Origin: Flavobacteriales bacterium
GTDB lineage: Bacteria > Bacteroidota > Bacteroidia > Flavobacteriales > Weeksellaceae
DNA length: 39,671 nucleotides
Direction: 5' to 3'
NCBI GenBank assembly: GCA_900770875.1
Contig: CAAGLV010000069.1
Location: 1-39,671 of the forward strand
Below, piece after piece: positions 1 to 8,343 of the stretch. The notes below the pieces were generated by a model. That model saw only the letters and a list, made by a program, of their open reading frames with translations. It was not told the DNA's origin and did not search any database. A program made the position numbers and the translations under genes. Position 1 is the stretch's first letter, and each line of letters starts with the position of its first letter.

Positions 1-1067
1 CCCAATTTTACTTCGCCACCTTTTGCTATTGCATCAGCAGTCATTGCTTTCATGCGATCAATTGCGCGTTGATTAATTAAAGGTCCAATATTCGTTCCTT
101 CCTCTAACCCATTTCCTAATTTTAATACTTTTGCAGCTTCAACAAATTTTTTAACGAATTTATCGTACACATTTTCTTGCACAAAAATGCGATTGACACA
201 AACACATGTTTGTCCACTAAAACGAAATTTACCTGCAATTGCTCCTTTAACTGCTAAATCGATATCCGCATCATCAAAAACTATAAATGGTGCATTTCCG
301 CCAAGTTCTAAACTCATTTTCTTTAACGAATCGGCACATTGACTCATCAAAATTTTACCTACATTGGTAGATCCTGTAAACGAGATTTTGGCTACTTTTT
401 TACTTTCGCACAATTCTTTTCCCATTTCTGAGGCATTTGCACCCACAACAGTATTTATTACACCTTTAGGAAAACCAGCTAAATCGGCCAAATAATTAAT
501 TGCCAAAGCTGTTAAAGGCGTTTCTTCGCTAGGACGAACCACAACCGTACAACCAACGGCTAAAGCTGGTGCTATTTTACGTGTAATCATAGCAATCGGA
601 AAATTCCATGGTGTTATTGCTCCAACTACTCCAACTGGTTGCTTTAGTGTCATGACACGCTTTTCTGATGAAAAACCTGGAATTACATCGCCATAATTTC
701 GTTTCGCCTCTTCTGCAAACCACTGGATATAAGATGATCCGTAATCAATTTCGCCTAAACTTTCTGCAAATGGTTTACCACATTCGAGCGTCATAATCGT
801 TGCAATTTCTTCCTTGTGCTCTTGAATTAAATCGTACCATTTTAAAAGAATTGCACTTCGGTCTTTTGCCGATTTCTTTTTCCACAATTTAAATGCATCG
901 TATGCTGCATCAATTGCTTTTTTAACCATCGGACGATCTTCGTTATAAACTTCTGCTACAACTGATAAATCGGCTGGATTTGTAACCTTAATTTTCGTTT
1001 TGCTTTCGTTTACCCATTCTCCATTTACAAAAGATTGGTTGAAGATTAATTTTTTATAATTATCCAT
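1..1067 (-). CDS. gabD: NAD(P)-dependent succinate-semialdehyde dehydrogenase family protein, 3' end outside window
   Basis: Aldehyde dehydrogenase that would oxidise succinate semialdehyde (or a similar aldehyde) to the acid in the cytoplasm. The 355 visible codons begin MDNYKKLIFNQSFVNGEW and show the family landmarks: the PWNFP motif, FTGST of the cofactor site, LELGG with the general-base Glu, and FSGQTC with the catalytic Cys at residue 288, the position it has in E. coli GabD. About 125 C-terminal residues lie beyond base 1. The ATG at 1067 overlaps the last 8 bases of the upstream esterase gene, so the two are probably translated from one mRNA. The family call is firm. The substrate is inferred from GabD-like spacing and from the absence of other pathway genes; another aliphatic aldehyde is possible. 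Confidence 0.85.
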   Translation of the reverse strand, partial: MDNYKKLIFNQSFVNGEWVNESKTKIKVTNPADLSVVAEVYNEDRPMVKKAIDAAYDAFKLWKKKSAKDRSAILLKWYDLIQEHKEEIATIMTLECGKPFAESLGEIDYGSSYIQWFAEEAKRNYGDVIPGFSSEKRVMTLKQPVGVVGAITPWNFPIAMITRKIAPALAVGCTVVVRPSEETPLTALAINYLADLAGFPKGVINTVVGANASEMGKELCESKKVAKISFTGSTNVGKILMSQCADSLKKMSLELGGNAPFIVFDDADIDLAVKGAIAGKFRFSGQTCVCVNRIFVQENVYDKFVKKFVEAAKVLKLGNGLEEGTNIGPLINQRAIDRMKAMTADAIAKGGEVKL

Positions 1068-1587
1068 GTTTTTCCTTTTCAATTTGATTCAAAATCTTTT
1101 TAAATTCGGTGAATGATTTTTCGAACACATCGATTGGGATAGTATGTTCTAAATCTTCTATTTGCTGTATTGTAAAATGATTAAAATCTTTAAAAAATTC
1201 AATCTGTTTTATTGGATCTACAACATCGTCTTTTAAGCCCACAATTAATAAAGAATTTTTATCATATTCTACCTCGAATGCTTCTTTTGGTATAAAACCT
1301 TTAATTTGATTTATTGCAATTACAGCCGGATTAAACAACAAACAAGGTACATTTAACAACTTCGCTAAATGATAACCCAAAATTGCTCCTAAACTTGTAC
1401 CTGAAACAAAATTTATGGTTTGATTTTTAAACTGCTCGTATAATTTAAAAACAACATCGGTTTGCAAATCATAATCAGTAAATGGAGCATAAACATCTCC
1501 ATAATTTTCTAAAAAATCTTTTTTTTCGTCGGTAACAAATCCTTGATATCCGTGTAAATATATTCCTCTTAATTGCTGATTTTCCAT
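1060..1587 (-). CDS. YqiA/YcfP-like alpha/beta-hydrolase (UPF0227-type esterase)
   Basis: 175-residue small alpha/beta hydrolase. Visible features are an N-terminal YLHGYQG strand-loop, the nucleophile elbow G-T-S-L-G with Ser65, an acidic residue in VGLKDDVVDP (Asp120/121 or Asp124) and a C-terminal LEHTI with His148, giving a full Ser-Asp-His triad. Length and layout match the YqiA/YcfP family, whose members are esterases of uncertain physiological substrate. The gene sits 60 bases after secA and overlaps the aldehyde dehydrogenase by 8 bases. The secA terminator hairpin lies immediately before its ATG, so its own promoter is not obvious; it may depend on read-through or on a weak TATATTTA element upstream of the hairpin. 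Product family is well supported; substrate unknown. Confidence 0.75.
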   Translation of the reverse strand: MENQQLRGIYLHGYQGFVTDEKKDFLENYGDVYAPFTDYDLQTDVVFKLYEQFKNQTINFVSGTSLGAILGYHLAKLLNVPCLLFNPAVIAINQIKGFIPKEAFEVEYDKNSLLIVGLKDDVVDPIKQIEFFKDFNHFTIQQIEDLEHTIPIDVFEKSFTEFKKILNQIEKEKHG

Positions 1588-1592
1588 AAAAT

Positions 1593-1626
1593 AAAAAAAT
1601 CCATAATCGTTAAGATTATGGATTTT
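1593..1626 (-). terminator. Rho-independent terminator after secA
   Basis: Perfect 13-bp inverted repeat (1596-1608 and 1614-1626) around a 5-base loop, followed on the minus strand by a run of seven T. It lies 22 bases after the secA stop and ends just before the ATG of the esterase gene, so it could also act as an attenuator for the next operon. Confidence 0.8.
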
Positions 1627-1647
1627 AAATATAAGAATTTTATCTGA

Positions 1648-4600
1648 TTAAGCCGTTACTTCGTCTAGCTCTTCTTGCGCTTTATTTGCGTTTGGCAATT
1701 CTCCTTTAAATAAGAATGCGATAATCTCTTTGTTCACTGTATCTAACATACGTTGGAAAATAGAGAACGATTCTTGTTTGTAAATTACTAATGGATCTTT
1801 TTGCTCGTAAACTGCATTTTGAGATGTTTTACGTAAATCATCAACATCGCGTAAGTGCTCTTTCCAGTTATCATCAATTAAAGATAAAACGATTGATTTT
1901 TCGAAATCTTTTACAATTGTTTTTCCTTTTGATTCGTAAGCTTCTTTTAAGTCGCAAACTACTGTCATGTCGCGAATTCCATCTGTAAATGGAACTTGAA
2001 TACGAGAGAACATATGTCCTTGATTTTCGAAAACACCAGCAATAACAGGGAATGCTGTTTCTGCTAAATAATTCATTCTCGATTTATACTCGTTTAAGGC
2101 AGCAGTATAAACTAACTCTACTAATTGCTTAACATTTGTAGATTTAAATGCTGCTTCGTCTACTGGCGATTCCATTGTAAAGAAGTTAATTAAATCCATT
2201 TCGAATTGTTTAAAATCTTCGAAATCTTTGTTTGATTTAACGATTGAAGCTGTAACATCAAAAATCATGTTTGCGATATCCACTTCTAAACGATCACCAA
2301 ATAATGCATTACGACGACGTTTGTAGATTACCTCACGTTGTTTGTTCATTACGTCATCGTATTCTAATAAACGTTTACGAACTCCAAACGCATTTTCTTC
2401 TACTTTTTTCTGTGCACGTTCGATCGATTTAGTAATCATAGAGTGCTCAATTACTTCTCCTTCTTTGTGTCCCATACGGTCCATTAATTTCGCGATTCTT
2501 TCTGAACCAAATAAACGCATTAACGAATCCTCTAACGAGATAAAGAATTGAGAAGAACCTGGATCTCCTTGACGACCTGCACGACCACGTAACTGACGGT
2601 CTACACGACGCGAATCGTGACGCTCTGTACCAATAATTGCTAAACCTCCTAAATCTTTAACTTCTTTAGTTAATTTAATATCGGTACCACGACCAGCCAT
2701 ATTTGTTGCAATTGTAACTGCACCAGGACGACCTGCTTCTGTTACAATGTCTGCTTCTTTCTTGTGTAATTTTGCATTTAATACGTTGTGCTGAATACCA
2801 CGTAATTTTAATGCTTTTGATAATAACTCCGAAACCTCAACATTCGTTGTACCAACTAAAACAGGACGTTTTTCGTCTTGTGATAATTTTACGATTTCTT
2901 CGATTACTGCTTTATATTTTTCGCGATTTGTTTTAAAAACAACATCGTTTCTATCGTCACGTAAAATTGGACGGTTTGTTGGAATAGAAACTACATCTAA
3001 TTTGTAAATTTCCCAAAACTCGCCCGCTTCTGTTTCTGCAGTACCTGTCATCCCTCCTAACTTGTTGTACATACGGAAGTAATTCTGTAATGTAACTGTT
3101 GCGAAAGTTTGTGTAGCTGCTTCGATTTTTACATTTTCTTTTGCCTCAATAGCTTGGTGTAATCCATCAGAATAACGGCGACCATCCATAATACGACCTG
3201 TTTGCTCGTCTACGATTTTAACTTCGCCATCCATTACAACATACTCATTATCTTTCTCAAATAATGTATATGCTTTTAATAATTGAGACATCGTATGGAT
3301 ACGCTCTGATTTGATTGAGAAATCGCGGAAGAATTCTTCTTTCATGTGTAGAATTTCTTCTTTCGGTTTTCCCGAACTTTCGATTAATCCTAAGTTTGTA
3401 GATACATCTGGTAAAACGAAGAAATCTGCATCATCCATATCTTTTGATAAATACTCAATCCCTTTATCTGTTAAATCGGATTGGTTATTTTTTTCATCAA
3501 TTGTAAAATATAAATGCTGGTCTACTTTAGGCATTTCGCGGTTATTATCTTGGATAAAGTATGCCTCTGTTTTTTGTAATTGAGCACGAACTCCGTCCTG
3601 AGATAAGAATTTAATTAAAGGTTTATATTTTGGTAAACCACGATAAACTTGGTATAATTTAAATCCACCTTCTTTTAAATCTCCTTGTTTAAATAAAGCT
3701 TTTGCTTCGTTTAAAGTTTTACCTAACATCTCGCGTTGGATGTGGTATAAGGTATCGATTTTTGGACGTAAAACATCAAACTCGTGACGATCTCCTTGCG
3801 GAACTGGTCCCGAAATAATTAATGGTGTACGTGCATCATCAATTAATACAGAATCCACCTCATCGACGATAGCATAATTTAATTCGCGTTGTACTAAAGC
3901 ACTTGGCTCACTTGCCATATTGTCGCGTAAATAATCGAAACCAAATTCGTTATTAGTACCATAAACAATATCACAAGCATAGGCATTACGACGTCCTGGT
4001 GAATTTGGTTGGTGATTATCGATACAATCAACTGTTAAACCATGGAAATTAAAGATTGGACGCATCCAAGCCATGTCACGTTTAGCTAAGTAATCATTTA
4101 CAGTTACTAAGTGAACACCACGACCTGTTAAAGCATTTAGATAAATAGGTAAAGTGGCTACTAATGTTTTCCCTTCACCGGTTTGCATTTCGGCAATTTT
4201 ACCTAAATGTAAAGCCGAACCTCCGATAAATTGCACATCGTAATGTGCCATATCCCATTTTACTTTACGACCTGCAGCATCCCATTCGTTAAACCAAATT
4301 GCCGTATTTTCGTCTTTTAAAGTAACATAATCGGCTCCGGTACGAGCTAATTGACGATCGAAATCCGAAGCTGTAACTTCTAATTGTTCGTTTGTAGTAA
4401 AACGTTTTCCTGTTTCGCGTAAAACGGCAAAAGCTTCTGGTAAGATTTCTGTTAAAATCTTTTCTTCTACTTGATAAGCTTCCTTGTTAATTTTATCAAT
4501 TTGAGCGTAAATCGCCTCTTTTTCTGTAAAATCTTCTACCGAGTCAACTTTCTCTTTTAACGCGTCAATTTGCGCAGTAAAATCGATAGTTGCATCTTTT

Positions 4601-4767
4601 AATTTTTGTTTAAAACTAATTGTTTTACCTCTTAGTTCGTCTATTGTTAAAGTTTCTAATGCAGGACCAAAACTATTTGCAAGATCTACGTATTTACGTA
4701 ACTCTTTTACATCTTTTTCGTTTTTATTTCCTAAGAAACCTTGTAAAATTTTATTAATAATATTCAT
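1648..4767 (-). CDS. secA: Preprotein translocase ATPase subunit SecA
   Basis: Motor ATPase that drives unfolded preproteins through SecYEG at the cytoplasmic membrane. With the start at 4767 (MNIINKILQGFLG) the protein has 1039 residues. An in-frame upstream ATG at 4797 would add ten residues that do not look like SecA. Visible motifs: Walker A GEGKT (about 197-201), TVNDYLAKRD, DEVD Walker B (about 302-305), TGTAETE, ATNMAGRGTDI and the QLRGRAGRQGDPG arginine-finger region. The segment after LIISGP carries a long insertion of the kind seen in Bacteroidota SecA. The C terminus ends in DEVTA without the CxCxSG zinc motif (SEC-C) used by many SecAs to bind SecB and ribosomes. Monocistronic: its own promoter lies upstream and a strong terminator follows. 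Confidence 0.97.
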   Translation of the reverse strand: MNIINKILQGFLGNKNEKDVKELRKYVDLANSFGPALETLTIDELRGKTISFKQKLKDATIDFTAQIDALKEKVDSVEDFTEKEAIYAQIDKINKEAYQVEEKILTEILPEAFAVLRETGKRFTTNEQLEVTASDFDRQLARTGADYVTLKDENTAIWFNEWDAAGRKVKWDMAHYDVQFIGGSALHLGKIAEMQTGEGKTLVATLPIYLNALTGRGVHLVTVNDYLAKRDMAWMRPIFNFHGLTVDCIDNHQPNSPGRRNAYACDIVYGTNNEFGFDYLRDNMASEPSALVQRELNYAIVDEVDSVLIDDARTPLIISGPVPQGDRHEFDVLRPKIDTLYHIQREMLGKTLNEAKALFKQGDLKEGGFKLYQVYRGLPKYKPLIKFLSQDGVRAQLQKTEAYFIQDNNREMPKVDQHLYFTIDEKNNQSDLTDKGIEYLSKDMDDADFFVLPDVSTNLGLIESSGKPKEEILHMKEEFFRDFSIKSERIHTMSQLLKAYTLFEKDNEYVVMDGEVKIVDEQTGRIMDGRRYSDGLHQAIEAKENVKIEAATQTFATVTLQNYFRMYNKLGGMTGTAETEAGEFWEIYKLDVVSIPTNRPILRDDRNDVVFKTNREKYKAVIEEIVKLSQDEKRPVLVGTTNVEVSELLSKALKLRGIQHNVLNAKLHKKEADIVTEAGRPGAVTIATNMAGRGTDIKLTKEVKDLGGLAIIGTERHDSRRVDRQLRGRAGRQGDPGSSQFFISLEDSLMRLFGSERIAKLMDRMGHKEGEVIEHSMITKSIERAQKKVEENAFGVRKRLLEYDDVMNKQREVIYKRRRNALFGDRLEVDIANMIFDVTASIVKSNKDFEDFKQFEMDLINFFTMESPVDEAAFKSTNVKQLVELVYTAALNEYKSRMNYLAETAFPVIAGVFENQGHMFSRIQVPFTDGIRDMTVVCDLKEAYESKGKTIVKDFEKSIVLSLIDDNWKEHLRDVDDLRKTSQNAVYEQKDPLVIYKQESFSIFQRMLDTVNKEIIAFLFKGELPNANKAQEELDEVTA

Positions 4768-4826
4768 AAGTAGTCTGTTCTTCTCGTCATGTAACAATCT
4801 GCAAATAATTACATTTCATTTTGTTA

Positions 4827-4834
4827 CAAATATA
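4827..4834 (-). promoter_or_regulatory. Promoter -7 element of secA (TATATTTG)
   Basis: On the minus strand the sequence is TATATTTG, a perfect match to the Bacteroidota -7 consensus TAnnTTTG. It lies 59 bases upstream of the chosen secA ATG and downstream of the DUF2795 terminator, so secA gets a leader of about 55 nt. No clear TTTG -33 box is visible. Inference from the known consensus. Confidence 0.6.
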
Positions 4835-4869
4835 CGTTGCTATGTTTGAAATTAGATATAATAGAATTG

Positions 4870-4895
4870 AAAAAAGCCCCTAAACGGGCTTTTTT
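4870..4895. terminator. Rho-independent terminator after the DUF2795 gene
   Basis: AAAAAAGCCC paired with GGGCTTTTTT across a 6-base loop. It is symmetric, so it could act on both strands; by position it ends the DUF2795 transcript (minus strand) before the secA promoter. Confidence 0.85.
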
Positions 4896-4898
4896 ATA

Positions 4899-5120
4899 CT
4901 AATATTCATCCTCGTTCCAAAGGAAATCGTCATCCGTTGGATAGTCAGCCCAAATTTCTTCGATGCTTTCGTATGAATCACCCTCGTCTTCAATAGATTG
5001 TAAGTTTTCTACCACTTCTAAAGGAGCTCCTGTACGAATTGCATAATCGATTAATTCATCTTTTGTTGCTGGCCATGGTGCATCACTTAAATAAGATGCT
5101 AATTCTAAAGTCCAATACAT
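4899..5120 (-). CDS. DUF2795 family protein
   Basis: 73-residue acidic protein (MYWTLELASYL...), recognisable as DUF2795 from its conserved core WPATKDELIDYAIRTGAP and an Asp/Glu-rich tail (IWADYPTDDDFLWNEDEY). Small proteins of this kind are widespread and conserved in Bacteroidota; no biochemical function is known to me. It has no signal peptide or membrane segment and is predicted cytoplasmic. It stands alone: a strong terminator follows, and the gene upstream is divergent across a 179-base gap. No convincing TAnnTTTG promoter was found on its side of that gap. The coding call rests on family recognition and the conserved start; function unknown. Confidence 0.88.
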   Translation of the reverse strand: MYWTLELASYLSDAPWPATKDELIDYAIRTGAPLEVVENLQSIEDEGDSYESIEEIWADYPTDDDFLWNEDEY

Positions 5121-5299
5121 AGTTATATTCTTTTTTATTTTTTAGTAGAGACGCCTAAACTAGTCTACTCTATTCGATTCTAAATTTGAGTGTCGAGAAT
5201 CAAATAATTTGCCAAAGTTTTATGCTGTCAGTCTAATGTTAAAATTAACTCGATTTTCTATTATTTATTTCACTATTTTTAGCAACTAAATATAAGAAA

Positions 5300-6241
5300 A
5301 TGGACACGAATATAACAAAATTATTTTCAATCAAATTTCCAATTATTCAAGGAGGGATGATTTGGAATAGCGGTTGGAAGTTAGCATCTGCTGTTAGTAA
5401 CGCTGGTGGACTTGGTTTAATTGGCGCTGGAAGCATGTATCCAGATGTACTTAGAGAGCACATTATCAAGTGCAAACAAGCCACTGATAAACCATTTGGT
5501 GTAAATGTACCTATGCTTTATCCTAATTTAGAAGAAATCATTAAAATTATTATAGAAGAGGATGTGAAAATTGTATTTACATCTGCCGGAAATCCTAAAA
5601 CTTGGACAGAAACTTTACAAAAAGAAGGAATTACTGTTGGCCATGTTGTTAGTAGTACAAAATTTGCTGAAAAATGTGCTGATGCTGGCGTTGATGTTGT
5701 GGTGGCAGAAGGTTTTGAGGCAGGTGGACATAATGGCAGAGACGAAACTACGACTTTATGTCTGATTCCGAACGTTAGAAAACAAATTGACATTCCTTTA
5801 GTTGCTGCTGGCGGAATTGCAACAGGATCGCAAATGTTAGCAGCTATGGCTTTAGGTGCTGATGGTGTACAAATTGGATCGCGTTTTGCCGCAACGAAAG
5901 AATCTTCGGCTTGTGATGCTTTTAAAGACGAAATTATAAAAACAAAAGAAGGCGACACCATGCTAACATTAAAAGAATTAGCACCAGTTCGTTTAATTAA
6001 AAATCAGTTTTATAACGAAATACAAGCTTTATATACCAAAGGTACAACGGCCGAAGAATTAAAAAATTATTTAGGAAGAGGCCGTTCGAAGAAAGGAATG
6101 TTTGAAGGCGACTTGCTAAATGGCGAATTAGAAATTGGACAAGTTGCTGCTTTAATTGACACTATTCCTACCGTACAAGAAGTTTTTGATGAATTAATTT
6201 TAGATTTTAATCAGGCTAAAACACGTTTATCTAATTTTTAA
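5300..6241 (+). CDS. Nitronate monooxygenase / FabK-like FMN-dependent TIM-barrel enzyme
   Basis: 313-residue flavoprotein of the NPD superfamily (2-nitropropane dioxygenase/nitronate monooxygenase, and enoyl-ACP reductase FabK). Seen: N-terminal FPIIQGGM, SNAGGLGLIGAG, the central AEGFEAGGHNGRD with the GGH histidine conserved in both subfamilies, VAAGGIATG and the phosphate-binding ALGADGVQIGSRF. The enzyme would use FMN and O2 to detoxify alkyl nitronates, or NADH to reduce enoyl-ACP if it is FabK-like. Length is typical. It is a single-gene unit: divergent from DUF2795 and followed by its own terminator at 6284-6320. Which of the two activities applies cannot be settled from sequence alone, as these subfamilies are often cross-annotated. 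Confidence 0.83.
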   Translation: MDTNITKLFSIKFPIIQGGMIWNSGWKLASAVSNAGGLGLIGAGSMYPDVLREHIIKCKQATDKPFGVNVPMLYPNLEEIIKIIIEEDVKIVFTSAGNPKTWTETLQKEGITVGHVVSSTKFAEKCADAGVDVVVAEGFEAGGHNGRDETTTLCLIPNVRKQIDIPLVAAGGIATGSQMLAAMALGADGVQIGSRFAATKESSACDAFKDEIIKTKEGDTMLTLKELAPVRLIKNQFYNEIQALYTKGTTAEELKNYLGRGRSKKGMFEGDLLNGELEIGQVAALIDTIPTVQEVFDELILDFNQAKTRLSNF

Positions 6242-6283
6242 TCGGTTAAAAATAAAACAATTATTTTTAACTACTTCTTCAAC

Positions 6284-6320
6284 AAAAAAGAGAAATATTT
6301 TAAAAATATTTCTCTTTTTT
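6284..6320 (+). terminator. Terminator after the nitronate monooxygenase gene
   Basis: A 17-bp perfect inverted repeat (6284-6300 and 6304-6320) that reads AAAAAAGAGAAATATTT on the left arm and ends in six T. It lies 43 bases after the stop. Confidence 0.8.
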
Positions 6321-6377
6321 AAATCTAGGTTGGTTTTCTTTAAAACAGAATCATATACTGCATTATTGAAATTATAT

Positions 6378-6396
6378 AATTGATTACTAATCAATT
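6378..6396. repeat. 19-bp palindrome in the gap between convergent genes
   Basis: AATTGATTA-C-TAATCAATT is a perfect 9+1+9 palindrome. It overlaps a second inverted repeat (AATTAGT at 6393-6399 with ACTAATT at 6408-6414). There is no T-tract, so it is not a standard terminator. It sits in the 249-base gap between the ends of two convergent genes, which otherwise holds only the terminator at 6284-6320. Confidence 0.55.
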
Positions 6397-6490
6397 AGTA
6401 GTTTTCAACTAATTCTATACAAATGTAGTATAATAAATAGAGAATGAATTGTAACTTTTAGAATGATTATTGCTAAAATGCGAAAATCAT

Positions 6491-7366
6491 TTACAACACA
6501 TATATTTTTTTAAATTCGTTTGGTGTTAATCCTGCATTCTTCTTAAAATACTTTGTAAATGCAGAAGGATCATCAAATCCTAAATTAAAAGCTGCATCTT
6601 GTATTAAAGTATTTGTATTTAAAAGTTGTCGTTTACACTCTAAAATTAAATTATCATCTATTAATTCTTTTGGTGTTTTATTGGTATGCTTTTTAGTTAT
6701 CATTTGTAAAGCACGCACGCTTACTTTTAACTCGTCGGCATAATATTTTACATTGTACTTGTAATTAATCTTTTTACTTAATGCATCTTTAAAATCGATA
6801 TACGTATTATTTAATTCGATTTTACTAATTAAATTTTCTTTTCTAAACTCTCTACAAATGTTGTGTAAAACAACCGATAACAAATTTTGAAGAATTGTTT
6901 TTTGATTAGGATCAAAATCGCGTTTCAATTCGCTTAACAATAAATAATATGTACGGATAAATTGCTCGCGCGTAAAATCTTCTAATGTAATCTTTTTAAC
7001 TACATAAAATTCGTAAAGTAATTCGTAACGAATGGTTGGATTAAATTGAATAAAATAATCTTTTAAAAAATTTTCGGAAAACGTAATTATATAGCCATCA
7101 AATCCTTCTAAATCTAAAAAATAATGAATTTGATTAGGGCTAATTAAAAATAAATCACCAGCCTTTATATGGTATTCTTTAAAATCTAAAACATGGCGAT
7201 ATTCTCCTTCGTTTACTAAAACTAAAGCATAAAACTCTAAAACATGTGGTGTTGTAAACGAAACTTCATGCTTATAGCTAAGACGTTGTTGTATTGTACT
7301 TAACGTTAGCTCTTGTCTAAAATTTTGGCGTGGATTTAATGGAAACGATTTAATTAAGGCATTCAT
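6491..7366 (-). CDS. AraC/XylS family transcriptional regulator
   Basis: 291-residue regulator with the start taken at 7366 (MNALIKSFPLNPRQNF); an upstream in-frame ATG at 7399 lies within or before the promoter. The N-terminal 100-150 residues form a cupin-like ligand-sensing domain (VNEGEYRHVLDFKEYHIKAGDLFLISPNQIHYF). The C terminus carries the paired helix-turn-helix of the family (ADELKVSVRALQMITKKHTN, then IQDAAFNLGFDDPSAFTKYFKKNAGLTPNEFKK). It would act on DNA in the cytoplasm, with ligand unknown. It lies 72 bases after the MBL hydrolase gene on the same strand and has its own TAnnTTTG promoter, with a palindrome in the spacer that suggests autoregulation. Family call is firm; the regulon is unknown. 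Confidence 0.92.
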   Translation of the reverse strand: MNALIKSFPLNPRQNFRQELTLSTIQQRLSYKHEVSFTTPHVLEFYALVLVNEGEYRHVLDFKEYHIKAGDLFLISPNQIHYFLDLEGFDGYIITFSENFLKDYFIQFNPTIRYELLYEFYVVKKITLEDFTREQFIRTYYLLLSELKRDFDPNQKTILQNLLSVVLHNICREFRKENLISKIELNNTYIDFKDALSKKINYKYNVKYYADELKVSVRALQMITKKHTNKTPKELIDDNLILECKRQLLNTNTLIQDAAFNLGFDDPSAFTKYFKKNAGLTPNEFKKIYVL

Positions 7367-7385
7367 GAAAAAATAAAATATTTTA

Positions 7386-7393
7386 CAAAGATA
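7386..7393 (-). promoter_or_regulatory. Promoter -7 element of the araC-type gene (TATCTTTG)
   Basis: Minus strand TATCTTTG matches TAnnTTTG; a TTTG lies 16 bases further upstream as a possible, slightly close, -33 box. The ATG at 7366 follows 19 bases after the box. Confidence 0.6.
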
Positions 7394-7412
7394 TTGCAAT
7401 TTAAAATTGCAA
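7394..7412. promoter_or_regulatory. Palindromic operator candidate in the araC promoter spacer
   Basis: TTGCAATTT-A-AAATTGCAA is a perfect 9+1+9 palindrome filling the space between the -33 and -7 candidates of the AraC-type gene. A protein bound here would block polymerase. AraC proteins often use direct repeats, so the binder may be another regulator. Confidence 0.5.
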
Positions 7413-7438
7413 AAAAAAGTTAAAACACTAAGACCAAT

Positions 7439-8338
7439 TTAAATTCTTCCTTGTTCTACCAATCGCCAATAGCGAAGTAAACCATTCACCGACATCCAAC
7501 TTGGATTTGCATATTCGTAAGTTATAATTTCTTCTTTTGATAATCCAAAATTTAACATTTGATTTTCTGTAAATTCCATAAATAAATCCACTAATTCTTC
7601 GATCGGAATCGGATTATCGTAATATGGTTTTATAAAATTCGCCCACGAATCTAACACAATTTCTAATTCATTTAACAATTGTATTGGATGCTCTTGTTTA
7701 CCATAATGTGTTAAATAAAGTGCTGATGGATTTAATTCTTTTAACTTTTTTATCGACGCTTTCCAAAGTTTTAAATTAATATCTGGCGGTGGACAAGGCG
7801 GAACCACAGGTCCATTATCAATTTTAACACCTGCAACATCGCCTGTAAAAATCACATCATCTAACTGATATGCATTATGGTGCACAGCATGTCCGGGTGT
7901 ATAAATCACCTTAAAAATAACATCGCCAAATTCTATAATTGTTCCGTCTCTAACACCATCTAATTGATCTTCGGGAATGGCTTGCATTTCGCCCCACAAT
8001 GTCTCCATCTCATCTTGGTAAATTTGCTTAGCCGAATTCCATAATTTTTCGGGATTATGTAAATGTGGAACGCCTAAATCGCTTACAAATATTTTAGCTC
8101 CGTGCTCTGCTAATTTCCAAGCTGCACCTGCATGATCGAAATGAATATGCGTTAATAAAACATTTTGTATATCCTCTATTTTAAATCCTAAAGATTCAAC
8201 TCCTTTTTTTAACGAATTAAACGTAGACATTGGTCCGGTTTCTATTAAAATTGGACCTTCTGCTGATTCTATTAAATAGGCAGCGATTGAATGTTTTTCT
8301 TCCTGAAAAAACAAATCGATTGTATGTATTTTATGCAT
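7439..8338 (-). CDS. MBL-fold metallo-hydrolase
   Basis: 299-residue metallo-beta-lactamase-fold hydrolase. The metal-binding set is complete: H64-x-H66-x-D68-H69 (LTHIHFDHAG), H150 in TPGHAVHH, D167 in FTGDVAG and H211 in LTHYGK, which predicts a binuclear metal site. There is no signal peptide, so it is expected in the cytoplasm. The architecture resembles glyoxalase-II-like and quinolinase-like hydrolases; the substrate cannot be told. Its ATG is 5 bases after the stop of the GreA-like gene, so these two form a tight operon, possibly continuing into the AraC-type gene 72 bases downstream. Confidence 0.88.
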   Translation of the reverse strand: MHKIHTIDLFFQEEKHSIAAYLIESAEGPILIETGPMSTFNSLKKGVESLGFKIEDIQNVLLTHIHFDHAGAAWKLAEHGAKIFVSDLGVPHLHNPEKLWNSAKQIYQDEMETLWGEMQAIPEDQLDGVRDGTIIEFGDVIFKVIYTPGHAVHHNAYQLDDVIFTGDVAGVKIDNGPVVPPCPPPDINLKLWKASIKKLKELNPSALYLTHYGKQEHPIQLLNELEIVLDSWANFIKPYYDNPIPIEELVDLFMEFTENQMLNFGLSKEEIITYEYANPSWMSVNGLLRYWRLVEQGRI

Positions 8339-8343
8339 AATTG

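Noticed and set aside
2342..3583. Plus-strand frames inside secA (and similar frames inside other long genes)
   Set aside because: They are antisense to a well-conserved gene, lack family similarity and arise from codon bias in AT-rich DNA.
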